Assembly (NCBI GenBank): GCA_013339765.2 | Contig: JABSTR010001142.1 | Location: 58,501-122,500 of the forward strand | Direction of reading: 5' to 3' | DNA from: Haemaphysalis longicornis | Lineage: Eukaryota > Arthropoda > Arachnida > Ixodida > Ixodidae | Length of the DNA stretch: 64,000 bases | Shown: piece by piece, positions 11,510 to 23,480 of the stretch | How positions within the stretch are numbered: the first letter of the stretch is position 1 | Layout: each line of letters starts with the position of its first letter | The notes under the pieces: model-generated | Seen by the model: only the letters and a program-made list of their open reading frames with translations | What the model was told of the DNA's origin: nothing | The model's database searches: none | Position numbers and translations under genes: made by a program

Positions 11510-13060
11510 AGCTCTGTAATATTCCTGACGTTCTTTTTTTCGTTAAAAAACTCTTTCAGAGACTGGGTTAGCGCTGAGTCGGTTACCAAATGCTAGTTCT
11601 TTCAGGTTAAACAAGCTTGTATTTTGTATTCATGACGTCTTTAAACTTGGCGTTAACCACCAACACGATACAGCTGACTCGCGCCTGTATCAAGCTTACA
11701 CTCGGCGTCAAATTGCTTGTTAAAAATATAACTGGGACGGTCGTCTAACTTAAATTCCGGAAGTCGACCCCTTTTCCTTCAGTTTGTTCTTATTCGATAA
11801 ACCGTTTCTTCTTTCGTTTATGTACTTTTACGTTCGGTTTATGGTAAAAGCTTACTTGCGCTAAGTTGGCCTCCAAACCAACTACTGCTACCGCACGACG
11901 TCACCTCTGCTCTTTAATCACAAACAGGCATTCAGGAGAAACGTGAGATAGAGGGAACTTAAATTGTGACCGATAAGACGACGAAGCTAGCAGCCCAGTC
12001 GTAGGCATCAAAGCGCGTGCAATTCGCACGGCAATCTGTCCTCACGCACCACGTAATCACAGCAGCGTCCGGCTATAAATAGCGACGCGGCCACTTGGCG
12101 TCCATGAAGCGGCGGCGTACAGCTGCGTCACCAAGAACTGTGTTTACGTCACGACACGAAGACCCCCAGTAACACGAAGAGGACGGCCGTCAATTGTACA
12201 ACCCCGCTTTCTCCCCGTCTCCATCTCCGGTGCAGCCTCGTTCTCTACATTCTATTCGAGAGCTTACGGCGGCGCACTGGGCGCTAGCAATCAACACACC
12301 CTTGATACAATTGTCTTATTAAGTAATAATCCCGTTCTTCCCAGCCAAGCTAGAAGCAGTATACCATATTCTTCGGCCTGTTATTTGCATCAGCAATAAG
12401 ATATATGGCTTACACGAAACAAAATGACCGTAATTTTGTCACAATAACACTTTCTTGGGCATTCTGTCCACCTAGTCGTTGTTGCTGCTTGATGCGACTC
12501 AAGGCCGCGAGATGCTCCTCCTCTCTCGTCACGCGGCATTCATTGACCGCTGGGCCGCCGCGCGTGGGGGGCTTATGCAACAACGCCATCCACATAACAG
12601 GACCTATTCGCGCTGCCACCGTAGTACACGGCGGGCGACAAGATTGTCTTTCCTTGTGTCGTCAGCCTATTTCGTAAGACCAGAAGGAGAAACGAGCCTC
12701 TAGGAAGACCGGCACTTCTAATCTGGAGGCGAGAAAGTGCGCGCCTTTTTATAATGGAGACATGCCTGGCGGCTCACTGTCCGTACGTGCGTGCCGTAAT
12801 ACACATCGACATCTTCACGATGATTATCTGAAGGCTGATCTGAAGTGTGCGCCCTTTTATGATGACACGTCCGGGGGAGCTCAAAGGAAAAAAAAATGGC
12901 GCAACTTGAACTAGCGGTGCACGGCTCTCACAGCAAAGCTGGGGGTCGACCTAACGTCTCCCCACACTGACAGCAGATTCCAGAGAGAGCAGACGGATTC
13001 CAACAGTGCAAATCCCTTTTGGACGGCACTGTAAAGCAAAGAACATTAAAGTATGTACTG
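11510..13060. other. No gene recognised; one TATA-like box
   Basis: GGCTATAAATAGCG at 12070-12083 is a strong TATA-like sequence, but no coding frame follows. Small ORFs at 12405-12703 overlap on both strands. An unrecognised LTR or an unspliced 5' exon could hide here. Confidence 0.3.
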
Positions 13061-13068
13061 CGCATTAT

Positions 13069-13374
13069 TCAGGAGCAATCGTCGTCATCCCTTTCGTCAT
13101 CGTCTTCCGACGGCACAGCCGCGTAGGGCAAATCCTCTTGTAGCGCGTCCTCGCCTCGGTAGACCTCCACTTCTTCGTCAGCTGGTCCGGTCGCCGTTTC
13201 CGCGTTTGGATTGTGAAGGTATGGCTTGACAGATTCGTCGTCATCGTCTTCGGCGCAGCGGGCCCGTGGCGCGGCGGTCGCTACACGGCGACGAATTCGG
13301 GAGCTCCTCATGGGGCATAAGCCCACGCGCAAGCCTGTACGACGCCGGGCGGTAGCCGCGTGGCACGCGCCCAC
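13069..13374 (-). CDS. Acidic hypothetical ORF, doubtful
   Basis: A 101-residue frame starts MGACHAATARRRTGLRVG, then shows an Arg-rich stretch, an EDDDDESVKPYLHNPNAE segment and an acidic tail ending EDDDERDDDD. The switch from basic to acidic and the KPYLHNP segment look less random than neighbouring frames, and the gene could be a transposon-derived or first-exon fragment. A plus-strand frame overlaps it. I do not recognise a family. Confidence 0.2.
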   Translation of the reverse strand: MGACHAATARRRTGLRVGLCPMRSSRIRRRVATAAPRARCAEDDDDESVKPYLHNPNAETATGPADEEVEVYRGEDALQEDLPYAAVPSEDDDERDDDDCS

Positions 13375-13379
13375 GTGTG

Positions 13380-13795
13380 CTCAGGGTTTTCTGTCTACGC
13401 CGGACGGATTTGTGTTGGCATAAACACCCCTGCTGTTAAAACTGTCCGCGAGTGCGGGCCGCAAAACGCATCGTCATCTTCGTGATGATGACGTCATTGG
13501 CAGGAGGAGCTTATGAGGATTAGTACGTCCCGCTTCTGCGGAGGTACAGCGGCGGATGAGTCCACCCCCATCTCACCTGTTACTATTAGTATACCTCCTC
13601 CGAAACTGTATGTTAGAGAAGGAACATGCCCGACTACTTTGTCTGTACTTTTTAGCAAGCGGTGAATCGAGTGGGATGCGCTGGTACGTTACGCACAATG
13701 CCTCGTGACTGACGGCTCCGCTGACAGCTCGAAACACAGGCGCGAGCCAGTAGTAACAACCTGCTTCTGCACTAGGAAGCCATCCCACGATTTTC
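13380..13795. other. No gene recognised
   Basis: Nothing supported beyond short ORFs. Confidence 0.4.
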
Positions 13796-14283
13796 TAGCG
13801 TGAACTACACTGGCCGAAGTTGAGCAGTTTCGCGTGGCTCCTGGAGAGACATGCTGCGCATGCGCGAGGAGCAGTGACGTCACACGGCGCACAGAACGTT
13901 GCTCGCTGCCCGGCGTCTCTCACGCACCCCACCCGCCCAGCGTCTTCGCCGACCTCCGTTCCGCACGTGGCGGCCCGGTCCCTTGATGATCATGCGATGG
14001 GTGGCCGGGTGTGCAACCGATGGCTCGTGCGTCGCAGCAACAACGGCATGCGCCTGTGGAACCAGCTGAGCTTTGGGGCGATTGGTGACACTGCGCCGGG
14101 GCCGCTTGATAAATATACATGTGTCACATAATGCGTATACCGTGTGTGTTCAATGAAGCAGCAGTAAGCATGATAATCAAGCTAATCCTAGACAACCAGG
14201 AAAGCTAAGAATAACCAGCTGAACCTTAGCTCACGGTAAGTATATTCTGGCATAGCCGAGCTAAGCCACTGATAATTTTTTCG
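13796..14283 (+). repeat. ATTGG-family element, copy B2, core replaced
   Basis: The left module TAGCGTGAACTACACTGG leads into GCTGCGCATGCGCGAGGAGC. The right module CCTAGACAACCAGGAAAGC is followed by CTTAGCTCACGGTA and CATAGCCGAGCTAAGCCA. The ends match copies at 3418-3735 and 37363-37892, but the middle (about 13885-14150) is different and lacks the ATTGG pentamers. Confidence 0.65.
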
Positions 14284-14296
14284 CGCTCATAAAAGT

Positions 14297-14469
<173 letters not shown>

Positions 14470-14920
14470 GTCTGCATGAAAAGCACAAAGACAGGCTTTG
14501 GTTCTGTCGAGGCGATACTCTTGTTCTGTTGCTCGATTGCGTCACTTCGTGTGACAACGCATATAAGGGATGCCCTAACAAATATGTACTTGCGTCACAC
14601 ACAGCTGGAACTTTTTGTAAGATGACAGTGGCTTAAATATCATACAAAGGTTAAATGTCAAAAAACAGTTCTTAAAATTACGTGGGGTGCTTAGAACTTT
14701 CTAAGATATGTCAACGCAAGAGCCTTGTTGGACTTTCTGTTGAATTCTCTGTTGAACTTTGCTGCGGCGCCGTAACCATTCGATCAGCCCTCTGACAGCG
14801 CCCTCCGAAACTCTTCCTCGCACTCGCCGTCGTCGCGAGCCTTCAGTTCGACCCCGTCGGTGCCTGCACCTCTCGAGGCGGCTCGTATATTGCACGTCGG
14901 CAGGAAAGAGAGAGGGAGAG
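14470..14920. other. No gene recognised
   Basis: Only short frames. The segment from about 14780 is GC-rich up to the RTE fragment. Confidence 0.4.
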
Positions 14921-14921
14921 T

Positions 14922-15128
14922 CATCATCATCACCATCATCAGCCTATCTACGCCCACTGCAGGGCAAAGGCTTCTCCCATTAATCTCCAATTACCCCGGT
15001 CCTGTGCTAACTGCGACCAATTTATCCCCGCAAACTTCTTGATCTCATCAGTCCCCCTAACTTGCTTCTGCCCACCCCCCTGCAAACGCTTTTCCTTCTC
15101 TAGGGATCCACTCTTTTACCTTAAACAG
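14922..15128 (-). mobile_element. RTE LINE 3' fragment
   Basis: CATCATCAGCCTATCTACGC followed by the same 3'-end sequence as at 8300-8460 and 18250-18420, through CTCTAGGGATCCACTC. Only the last 200 bases of the LINE remain. Confidence 0.85.
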
Positions 15129-15164
15129 AGTCCTTCAATGCCTTTGGTTATCCTTGGCCTTACC

Positions 15165-15260
15165 CAGGTTTCGCCGCCTTGGTGCTCTATATACTTCAGT
15201 CGAATGAGCGAGCTAGGACGACAAGGCGAGCGCCTAAAGTGCTCTGCACTTAAAATATTG
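15165..15260 (-). repeat. Fragment related to family D
   Basis: The stretch with ACGACAAGGCGAGCGCC and AAGTGCTCTGCACTTAA is the reverse of 20490-20580 (AAGGCGCTCGCCTTGTCGTC). It joins family D, whose fuller copies lie at 20490-21020, 54636-55240 and 62735-63400. Confidence 0.55.
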
Positions 15261-15811
15261 TTTACAAGGCTTCACAAATGGGTCGTCGCTGTCTCAGTGT
15301 AAAGGTTACTCTGGAAATAGACGGGACGAATTCGCACTTCAGGAAAGTGAAGCGCACTGCTTTCCTGAACGTCTTCAGCGTAGCGCCCGTAGTGTTTGTA
15401 AACAAGATTGATCTCCACGCGACGACGCGCTGCCAAGGCTTTCGTTTTAATGCGGAAGCGGTATTTCGTAGAGCGAAAAAGTCACCGTCAGAGAAATGCG
15501 GTACATAAGTTCACACTGGCCGCGATGCTTTTCATAGCGCGTGATTCAGAAATAATGTACGAAGAAAAGGCTCTCGCCTTTGATCGCTGCTACGCCCCTC
15601 TCCCAGGGCCGCAGCAGTCATCACTAAACCGGGGAGCGAGGAATGAATAAATCACTCAACGTGGTTCGTCAAGTTTGTGGCCACAGTGCACGCGTACAGG
15701 GCATACTTCGATCGCTGTGAAACGGACACAACACACAACAACTCACAAACTCAGTAACAAGACACACGAACACAGCTAGACACAAATGCTTTCGCATGAC
15801 TCCGTCGCGCG

Positions 15812-15823
15812 CGCGCGCACGCG

Positions 15824-15856
<33 letters not shown>

Positions 15857-15937
15857 CACACACACACACAACACCACACACACACACACACACAGCACCA
15901 CACACACACACAGCACACACACACACACCACACAAGT
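15812..15937. repeat. (CA)n microsatellite
   Basis: CG/CA alternation from 15808, then CA dinucleotides with ACCACA and AGCACA interruptions to 15937. Confidence 0.97.
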
Positions 15938-15939
15938 GA

Positions 15940-16315
15940 AAACAGAAATACGGCTGTAACGATGAACAATTTACGGCCATCCGCAACTGGTCATCACCTA
16001 CAAAACGTCACAGCACAATTGTTACTGCAATGGTCTTAAAAATGGCGCCCATTGATGGTCTATAATCTATTCAAAATCCATACGAATGATAAGGTATAAA
16101 CTTACGTTCAAATCAGCTAACTTGAAAATGCTACCTATTAATTATAATTTATTACTACCAATACTAGCACTAAGAATATAATAATACTAACACAACATCT
16201 TGCGTACACTCCCAATGCATATGAAAATGTTAAAACGCATACGCTTGAGATCCCAATCAATAACTTGAACTCCGTGTGACGTTTGTGGGGACCGAATGGG
16301 AACACACGCCGAGAA
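15940..16315. other. AT-rich, no gene recognised
   Basis: AT-rich with no usable frame. Confidence 0.45.
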
Positions 16316-16316
16316 C

Positions 16317-16559
16317 CCGCCGCGGTGGCTCAGTGGCTAAGGCGTTGCGCTGCTGAACACGAGGTCGCGGGTTCTATTCCCGGCCGCGGCGGCCGCTTTT
16401 TTGATGGAGGCGAAAATCGAAAACGCCCATTTGTTCGAGATTTAGACGCACGTTAAAGATCCCCAGGTGGTCAAAATTAAACCGGAGCCTTCCACTACGG
16501 CGCGCCTTGTCGCCTGCGTTGCGTCGGCGCGTTAAACCCTACAATCAATCAAATCAATC
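16317..16559 (+). mobile_element. tRNA-derived SINE (Ruka-like)
   Basis: CCCGCCGCGGTGGCTCAGTG head, B box GGGTTCTATTCC (one change from the consensus), conserved body and a CAATCAATCAAATCAATCAA tail. A clear target duplication was not found. Confidence 0.93.
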
Positions 16560-17600
16560 AACGAACGCGTTGCAAATGCGCTTCTTCATTTGCAGGTGCA
16601 CAGTGCCATATCGAGTGTGCACAGTGCCATATCAAATGAATTAGGTTAGGGATGCACTTCTCGTCACAATACGGGCAGCGTTGGATGTGCGAGCTGGCTC
16701 CGTGGGTCCATCTATGTACTACAAGAGGGGTTAGGGCCCTGTTAGCATAGATCTTATTAGGACCAGACGATGCGGATGGCGATGCCTTCCAGTTGAAGGT
16801 CTCGAATAGCATACAGCATAATGAGGCTCACTAAGAGGGTTCAACTTAAATTGAGGACGACTCAGCGAGCAATGGAACGGAGTATGATGTGTGTAGCGCT
16901 AAGGGACAAGAAGAGAGCGGAGTGGGCCAGGGAACAAACGCGTGTTAAGAACATATTAGTAGAAATTAAGATGGAGAAATGGACGTGGGCAGGGCATGTA
17001 ATGCGAAGGCAAGATAACCGTTGGTCATTAAGGGTAACAGAGTGGATCCCCAGAGAAGGCAAACGTGGCAGGGGCGGCAGAAAGTTAGATGGGCAGATGA
17101 GATCAAGAAGTTTGCGGGGATAAGTTGGTCGCAGTCAGCACAGGAACGGGGTAATTGGAGATTAATGGGAGAGGCCTTTGCCCTGCAGTGGGCGTAGACA
17201 GGCTGATGATGATATAGCATAATTATACGGCTCGTGGCCGTACAATTAAGCGAAAATATTCTGTTCAATTCTCTAAGGGCGACGTGAGAATCCGTAATGA
17301 TGCGAAATTTCCGGGCTGAGAGAGAGTCACAATGGTCGCGCATGGAATGGACAGCGCCCAGGACACCCATGAGTTAGGCCATATGTATGCGAGCGGAAAA
17401 ATCGAATTAAGTACGACTCCAATGGGTGGAGCGAGGCACGAGGGGAACATGGTGAGAGGTCGGCGGATGAGACAGGTCTCGAGAGGCAGTTACGGGCCAG
17501 AGGCGGTGTCGTCTTTTGACGACATTTGCAGCGGCAAGTTCGCCAACATTAAATATAAACGGAACCTTTACGCCCCTCCTGCCCATATTACGACATCGTA
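16560..17600 (-). pseudogene. RNase-H-type LINE remnant, cut by an RTE copy
   Basis: Minus-strand frames show an RNase H segment FRIITDSHVALRELN (near 17280) and, beyond the RTE insertion, a zinc-knuckle-like CPYCDEKCIPNLIHLIWHC with EEAHLQRVR at the C terminus (16560-16812). Order and motifs match the 3' half of an I/Jockey-like LINE, as at 7029-7690. Stops and a repeated SIWHCA stretch mark decay. Confidence 0.65.
16823..17215 (+). mobile_element. RTE LINE 3' fragment with target duplication
   Basis: A 5'-truncated RTE copy codes for TTQRAMERSM, LRDKKRAEWAREQTRVKNIL and WTWAGHVMRRQDNRWSLRV, and ends GGCTGATGATGAT. An 8-bp duplication AGCATAAT lies at 16815-16822 and 17216-17223. It interrupts the RNase-H LINE on the other strand. 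Confidence 0.88.
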
Positions 17601-18237
17601 TCGCGAAATCTGAAAGTATTTCGATATTTTAGCGTTTCCTTTTTTTTTTTTTCCGCTTAAAAAACGTCTTTCGTGGCTGGCATATGGAGCTGAGTGAGAT
17701 ATCAAAGTCTCTAGTTTTCATTGAAATGACCCAATTTTATATTTTGCCTTAATGACCCGTTTAAAATTCCGTGGCGTTCGGAGTTCGCCGAATTTTTAAT
17801 TCCGACGTGGCGTCCTCCGTCATTTAACACATCCGTCGCCAATGTTCCGCGTCCCCCTGTGCTCGCTCCTTGCAGCGTTATTCTTTGCCTCGTTATTTTG
17901 AGGCTGGAGTTCATTGTCGGCGGTGTCAGTCGTGTCGGAAATGTTTCCCCGCTCGCCGTGATATATGCAGCTGCGCGAAGGGATTTCTCGCTATTTCCAC
18001 TACATCACATGCGTTGTTTTGTTTTGTATCACTATTTCAATCGTCGTCACGTGCACGCTGCTGTTGCCATAAACAGTTCACATATCCAAAGTCTGCTGTT
18101 GTCAAGTTCCGTCTTGTCCTCCCCCCCATCTAGTCAATGCAGTTGCAAAACAAGCTCGCACACCGCTTAGATTTAAGTCTGTGCCGACATTTGCACTGCT
18201 TGGGGGGATTTCTTCGAGCTCGCCACTTTAATATACC
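17600..18237. other. No gene recognised
   Basis: A T run at 17640-17652 and scattered short frames only. Confidence 0.4.
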
Positions 18238-18622
18238 TCATCATCATAATCATCACCAGCCTATCTACGCCCACTGCAGGGCAAAGTTTCTCCCATTAAT
18301 CTCCAATTATCCCGGTCCTGGCTAACTGCGACCAATTTATTCCCGCAAACTTCTTGATCTCATCTGCCCCCCTAACTTTCTGCCGCCCCCTGGCAGCGCT
18401 TGCCTTCTCTAGGGATCCACTCTGTTACCCTTAATGACCAACGGTTATCTTGCCTTCGCATTACATCCCCTGCCCATTTCTTCTTCTTAATTTCTACTAA
18501 TATGTCCTTAACACGCGTTTGTTCCCTGACCCACTCCGCTCTCTTCTTGTCCCTTAATGTTACACCTATCATTTTCCGTTCCAGTGCTCGCTGAGTCGTC
18601 TTAATTTAAGTTGAACCCTACG
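18238..18622 (-). mobile_element. RTE LINE 3' fragment
   Basis: Starts TCATCATCATAATCATCACC and carries the same 3' region as the other RTE copies. The minus-strand frame (18572-18372) reads LRDKKRAEWVREQTRVKDIL and RRQDNRWSLRVTEWIPREG. It ends near TTAATTTAAGTTGAACCC. Confidence 0.88.
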
Positions 18623-19380
18623 CTTTTTTAATTATTTGCTTCCCTGTTTTCGTCCTATTCTTCTTGTCGCCATTTCAACACCGTTGCCGCGGATAGGCTA
18701 CCATCATGATGCTGCAGGCTCCGCCCGCAATACTAAACTTGTCTGTTACCTCTTTACGCGATACCAAGATTCTATGCGTTTCTAAATGGTTTTATTTTTT
18801 TTGCCCTCAGATCTGGCTAAAATGCGCTGTATTGTTGTCACGTAATCTTGCAAAACTTGACATTGCTAACCATACAACCATGGCAACTCATTTAGCTTTT
18901 CACCTTGCTACATACGGTTATAACGTTTGAAATAAAATCTGCTTTCTTTTTAAAGGGCGGAAGCCTTACGCAGGGTTCAGGCTGTTGCCGGAACTGCTGT
19001 AATAACTTTAAAGAATGACGTCACTTCACGTCTCAGCCAACCGAACTGCGTGACGTGCCGTTTTTTTTTTTTTTTTTTTTGCGTCCACAGATCACGATAT
19101 GGCTTTTACGTCGGTAGTTCTATTAGAATGAAGACATGCGAAGTGCCCGTGCTAAAGCTCGGGGAATCCGCGCGACACCATAGTCACAGCGCCGGATGAT
19201 AGATGTCGTAACTACTCAAAAGCATTCCACCCGCGGCGCTCTAATACTCGCGCATTCCTACACCTAAGCATTCCTAGACCTAACCTAAGCATTCCTCTAC
19301 TCGCTATTCTCTTACGCAGATGTATTTTAGTCAAGCTGTGTCACTCATGTACTGATCTTGTGGTTGTGTTTGTGCCCCTC
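18623..19380. other. No gene recognised
   Basis: A T run at 19061-19080. No domain or repeat ends seen. Confidence 0.4.
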
Positions 19381-19382
19381 CT

Positions 19383-19415
19383 GCTTGGGCCTTTTTGCCT
19401 GCAGTATTCCACAAA

Positions 19416-19459
<44 letters not shown>
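19383..19459 (+). repeat. Retroelement 3' end with (AAAT)n tail
   Basis: TTTGCCTGCAGTATTCCACA followed by AAAT tetramers (19412-19459). This looks like the 3' tail of a LINE in + orientation. The body upstream was not recognised. Confidence 0.5.
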
Positions 19460-19558
19460 AATGCGTTCGTAGGACAACGTATTCATACTTCTGAGACTGT
19501 TTTTTCCCCGATCTTCTTTCTTTACTTCTAATTTCCAGCTGGCCGAGGACGCTGCTAG

Positions 19559-19560
<2 letters not shown>

Positions 19561-19612
<52 letters not shown>

Positions 19613-19622
19613 CTCTCTCTCT

Positions 19623-19717
<95 letters not shown>
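19561..19717. repeat. (CT)n microsatellite
   Basis: About 157 bp of CT with a few CCT/TCTTC breaks. Confidence 0.97.
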
Positions 19718-19718
<1 letters not shown>

Positions 19719-19847
19719 CTTTTTTTGCAGGAGGTTCCAAAGAATCCTGTTCTCGCAATGATTTCATGATGTTCCCATTCGGGCGATGGCGGGTAGAAAG
19801 GACCGAGGTGCAGTCGTGTTCGCGACGAAACGGTCCGGTTTGTTAAA

Positions 19848-20130
19848 GGGCAACTGAAGACAAAACCGAAGTTGGTTTAAATGGATATACGCAGTCGAAA
19901 AACACAACAAGAAATACCGCAGGACGATCCTGTAAGAGAATGGGACATTCTGTCGTGTGTGACTAAAATGTTTGCCTTTCGACAGACATTCCGTAGATTC
20001 CTGACGCAAAACAGACCATCCTGTCGTCCCAACAGAGATTCCTGTTCGACGGAAGATATTTCTGTTTTGCAACAGAAATTTCTGTTGCGTTTTTCGACGG
20101 GGTACCAGTTTCTGGGGCAGTATACCTTGA
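19848..20130. repeat. TTAA-ended sequence with serial small palindromes
   Basis: TTAAAGGGCAACTGAAGAC resembles a TTAA-type element end. Downstream, units of the form AACAGA-N-TTCTGT recur about every 30-60 bp (near 19940, 19980, 20010, 20030, 20070). They include the perfect 20-bp palindrome GCAACAGAAATTTCTGTTGC at 20069-20088. The second end of an element was not found. Confidence 0.45.
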
Positions 20131-20484
20131 AAATAGTATTGTAAATAATAAAAAGAATGATGCAATATATCAGTGGCCTAGAAGAGATGACGTCAACAGC
20201 GGCTGATCTGATGTTCCGAGGGTCACGTGACAAACAACAGAACAAGAAGTTCGCATACAACCCCCCCCCCCCCCCACCAAAAAACAAGGTGGGGAGAAAG
20301 AAACACATAAAATCTTTTGTTGCTCATTAACGTTCATAGTTCATAAACAGTTATAAATGTACAGGTATAATTCAAGCCGTGTCGACATTCGCAAGCTATG
20401 AGGCCGCGGCGCAGGTGGTGGATGGTTATAGCACATTCGGCGTAGCCCCTGTGGCTCCCGCGGCCGCGATGCTTCATTTATTAG

Positions 20485-21020
20485 GTTTTAAGCGCAGAGC
20501 ACTTAAGGCGCTCGCCTTGTCGTCCTAGCTCGCTCGCTCGACCCAAGTATATAGATCACCAAGGCGGCGTCCCGGGGTAACCCAGAGGCTTCGAAAGCCA
20601 AGCGATTTATATAGTCGTAAGCGTTCGAAACTCGTGAAACGCTGGCGGTTGTCATACATCTTCCCGTTGTTTAGCGCTAAGAAAACTATAGGTACATTTG
20701 AGGAAAAATATACGTAATTAACCGGCAGCGCCCCCGATCCTTTAGTTAAGGACACCCGTTGGGCTAGTTTTTACGATAGTAAACGCAAAATGTGACAGTG
20801 CAATGCCGGCACGTGCGGGGAGAAAAGCACAAAACAGAACTCCTGCTGGCGCAGTTTCAGGCAGGGGCGCGTGAGCACTGCGAAGGCGGGAAATTTGAAT
20901 CGCATGGGGTGGTCGCAGTAAGCGGATAACGGCGGTACAGCCCATTATGGCGAGTCACTGCTCTGCACTTCCGACAGCTTTCACATTGAGTGGAGCGGCT
21001 TTAATTTTAAGTTTTCCTGC
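20485..21020 (+). repeat. Family D repeat, copy 1
   Basis: Shared landmarks: TTGTCATACATCTTCCCGTT, CTGGCGCAGTTTCAGGCAGG, GAGCACTGCGAAGGCGGG and CTTCCGACAGCTTTCACA. The same order occurs at 54636-55240 and, reversed, at 62735-63400. This copy lacks the minisatellite found in the other two. Confidence 0.7.
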
Positions 21021-21189
21021 TAGACCACCGCTTGTCTAACACACTTCCGGTCGCTATTTGCGTCACGGGAAACGCCACGAACTGGTGCGATGGAAATGAG
21101 AGATAGAAACGCGTTTTTCAATTGGTAATTTCCCCGCAATTAGGGAATCTTTCGCCGACGAACAAACGCTGAGCCGGCGACGGGGTAGT

Positions 21190-21571
21190 TGAATTTTCGT
21201 CTGAACCAAACTTGCAACTTGCCGCAGAAGATCACCTTTAAATGCCAATGCATGCCCTCGAGAGTAGAGTTGGTCGGTCATGGGAGGTGGCGGCCATCTA
21301 CTACACCACGGTTGCCAAATCCTTCTCCAAATCCAAATCCAAACCAAAACCAAATCCAAATTTGTTTGCCAAATCTAAAAAAAAAAAAGAAATTCCCGCT
21401 TTCGCCGAGCGGGATGTAAAGGCGAATGCCACAGTGAATTGCGCGTTCGGTAATGTTCGCGAAGAAGATACACACACACACGCAATCAAGAAGAAAGAGC
21501 TATCCAAACCTTTGTGATTGTCGTTGTATTGATTGCGTAAGCATTCAGCTTGAACTTTCTGCAGTACTCCT
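21190..21571 (-). mobile_element. TTAA-type element, family G, partial copy
   Basis: The right end reads, in reverse, TTAAAGGAGTACTGCAGAAA, with TTAA at 21572-21575. It matches the left end of the copy at 44820, including the TGTGTGTGTG and TTCGCGAACATTACCGAAC blocks. The other end was not identified. Confidence 0.55.
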
Positions 21572-21575
21572 TTAA

Positions 21576-22400
21576 GCGTGGTGCTTAGCCTTCTACGCCA
21601 TTCTGGCATCCCCTAGTCGGGTATGTCCTGCGCTATTGTTCCTTTATTGGCGAGCGTCTCGGTCGCCAGTGCAAGGATGCAGTGAATTCGCAATCCCACT
21701 GGTATTCGTGCCTCTCCACAGTGCGCAGGAAGAAGGTGCGTGCAAAAACTCGCAGCAGTTGCTATTGGTACGGACGGCGGTCACGTGATGTCATGGGTCG
21801 CATTTATTAACAGTCTTCGCACTTAAAAAAAAAAAACTTTCTCTGCGTTTTCAGCCGCCCCTTTCCTAGGGCGTTCGTCGCAAGTTCCTGTGAACTGTGG
21901 GCAAAAGATTAAGAAACATTCAATCTGGGAGTAACTCATGAATGTCGTGAAGGTTGCGTACAGCTTCGCTACTTTCGAGTCTTACGCGTTGGTGTGAGCT
22001 TCCTTCATTTTTTCCCCTTATTTCCGGTTTTCTGTCTTTTCGGTCCTTTTCGAGCTCTCGTCGCAGTGAAATGCAGTAATTCAAGCTAATTTTTGCGTGC
22101 CTTCAAGAAGGCGCAGGAAGTAAAATGTGGTGAAAAACTCGCGCAAGTTCTTTGGTACCACGTGGCATATGTCATGTCCATTTATTAACACTTTCGACAT
22201 CTTTCTCTGATACGTAATCCACTGCCCTTCCCGTTCTTCGCAATGTTCACTATAACAGGGGAAGAATTAGAACATTATTGGAGACAGGGCGAGCGTGGCT
22301 AAAGCGGTAAATAATGCAATATTTCATCGTCAGCCGGCATCAATGGTACTAACTACGAATAAAAAAACACAAAATTGTACTCGTCTTCATTCTTGTCCCG
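21576..22400. other. No gene recognised
   Basis: An A run near 21826-21837; two stretches starting around 21730 and 22110 are alike ('GCAGGAAG' to 'CACGTG'), suggesting an old duplication. No coding evidence. Confidence 0.35.
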
Positions 22401-22419
22401 TGTTCGTTTTTTTTTCTCA

Positions 22420-23480
22420 GTCAGGGCCGTCTGCCCATCGATTGGAAGGCTAACAAATTTGTTCCAGTCCACATGGCCGGTGACACTCATTGCCGTCGCA
22501 ACTATAGGCCCATTTCACTAACCTCGACCAGGTACGAACTTGCTGGAGCTCGTTATATACGCTAGTCTGTCTGACTTATTAAACTTTAACTCTCTTACGC
22601 CTTACCAATCCGGCTTTCGTAAGCTCCATTTATGCTAAACTGAACTGCTAGCATCTAATTATTTGTTTTCTGTTTTTCTTCGGTCGTTCCTCAATTGCCA
22701 ATAGCAGTTTAACTGATTTTACTACAGCATTCGGCACCGCTTATTACCTACCTTGGGACCTAAGCATATTTAATGTTGATGCCAATGTCTTTAAATTGAT
22801 CGAATACTTCTCGCAAAATCGCACATAATACGTCATAGCTAACAGCAATGATAATTATTCTTGCCTGGTCAGGTCAAGGGTCCCGCAGGGCTCTTCTTTT
22901 GCACCTCTTCTTTTTGTTGTGTATGTTAACTACCTTTTCAACATATGGGACCCTTCGTCGATGATTGTCTACAATACCGGGAAATTTGCAACCCTTCTCA
23001 TGGTTCAGCCCTACTGTTGGACATTACCACTCGGTCTAATTCGTGCAGCACTTGATTAATGTAGCTTAGTATTGGTAAGTGTAAGTCGATGCTAATAACA
23101 CGGAAAAGCTAGAACAACACCCTTCACTTACTCTGTTAACACTGTACCCTTCATTTTAGTAAAGACATACACATACCTTTGGCGCTCATATTACTCGCAA
23201 CCTTTTCCCGGCAAACGCACCTTAAACCTATAATGTAGTATCGCCAACCACATGACTGGTTTCCTTCGCAGTAACTTCTATTTTGCACCTAGCTCACTAA
23301 AATTGCTCCCCGTCCAAGCGTTCGCTCGGCAAACGTACGCCTGCATCCGTGCCAAACTATCAGAAACATGGCGCCGTCCGTTTTATTCTCTCCAACTACG
23401 CTCGAACAGTAGCATCTCACTGACGAAGGGGCTTTAAATCACGTCTTCCTCACCGTACCATTCGACGCGACATCTCGTGA
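22420..23480 (+). pseudogene. CR1/L2-like LINE reverse transcriptase, heavily decayed
   Basis: In the + direction pieces of an RT can be read across frame changes and stops: LPIDWKANKFVPVH, NYRPISLTS (near 22500), then SRVPQGSSFAPLLFVVYVNYL-like sequence (near 22870-22930) and KCKSMLI (near 23080). These match the order of RT motifs in CR1/L2 LINEs. No intact frame survives. Confidence 0.7.

Noticed and set aside
15669..15986. Cys-Val repeat ORF on the minus strand
   Set aside because: Translation of the (CA)n microsatellite.
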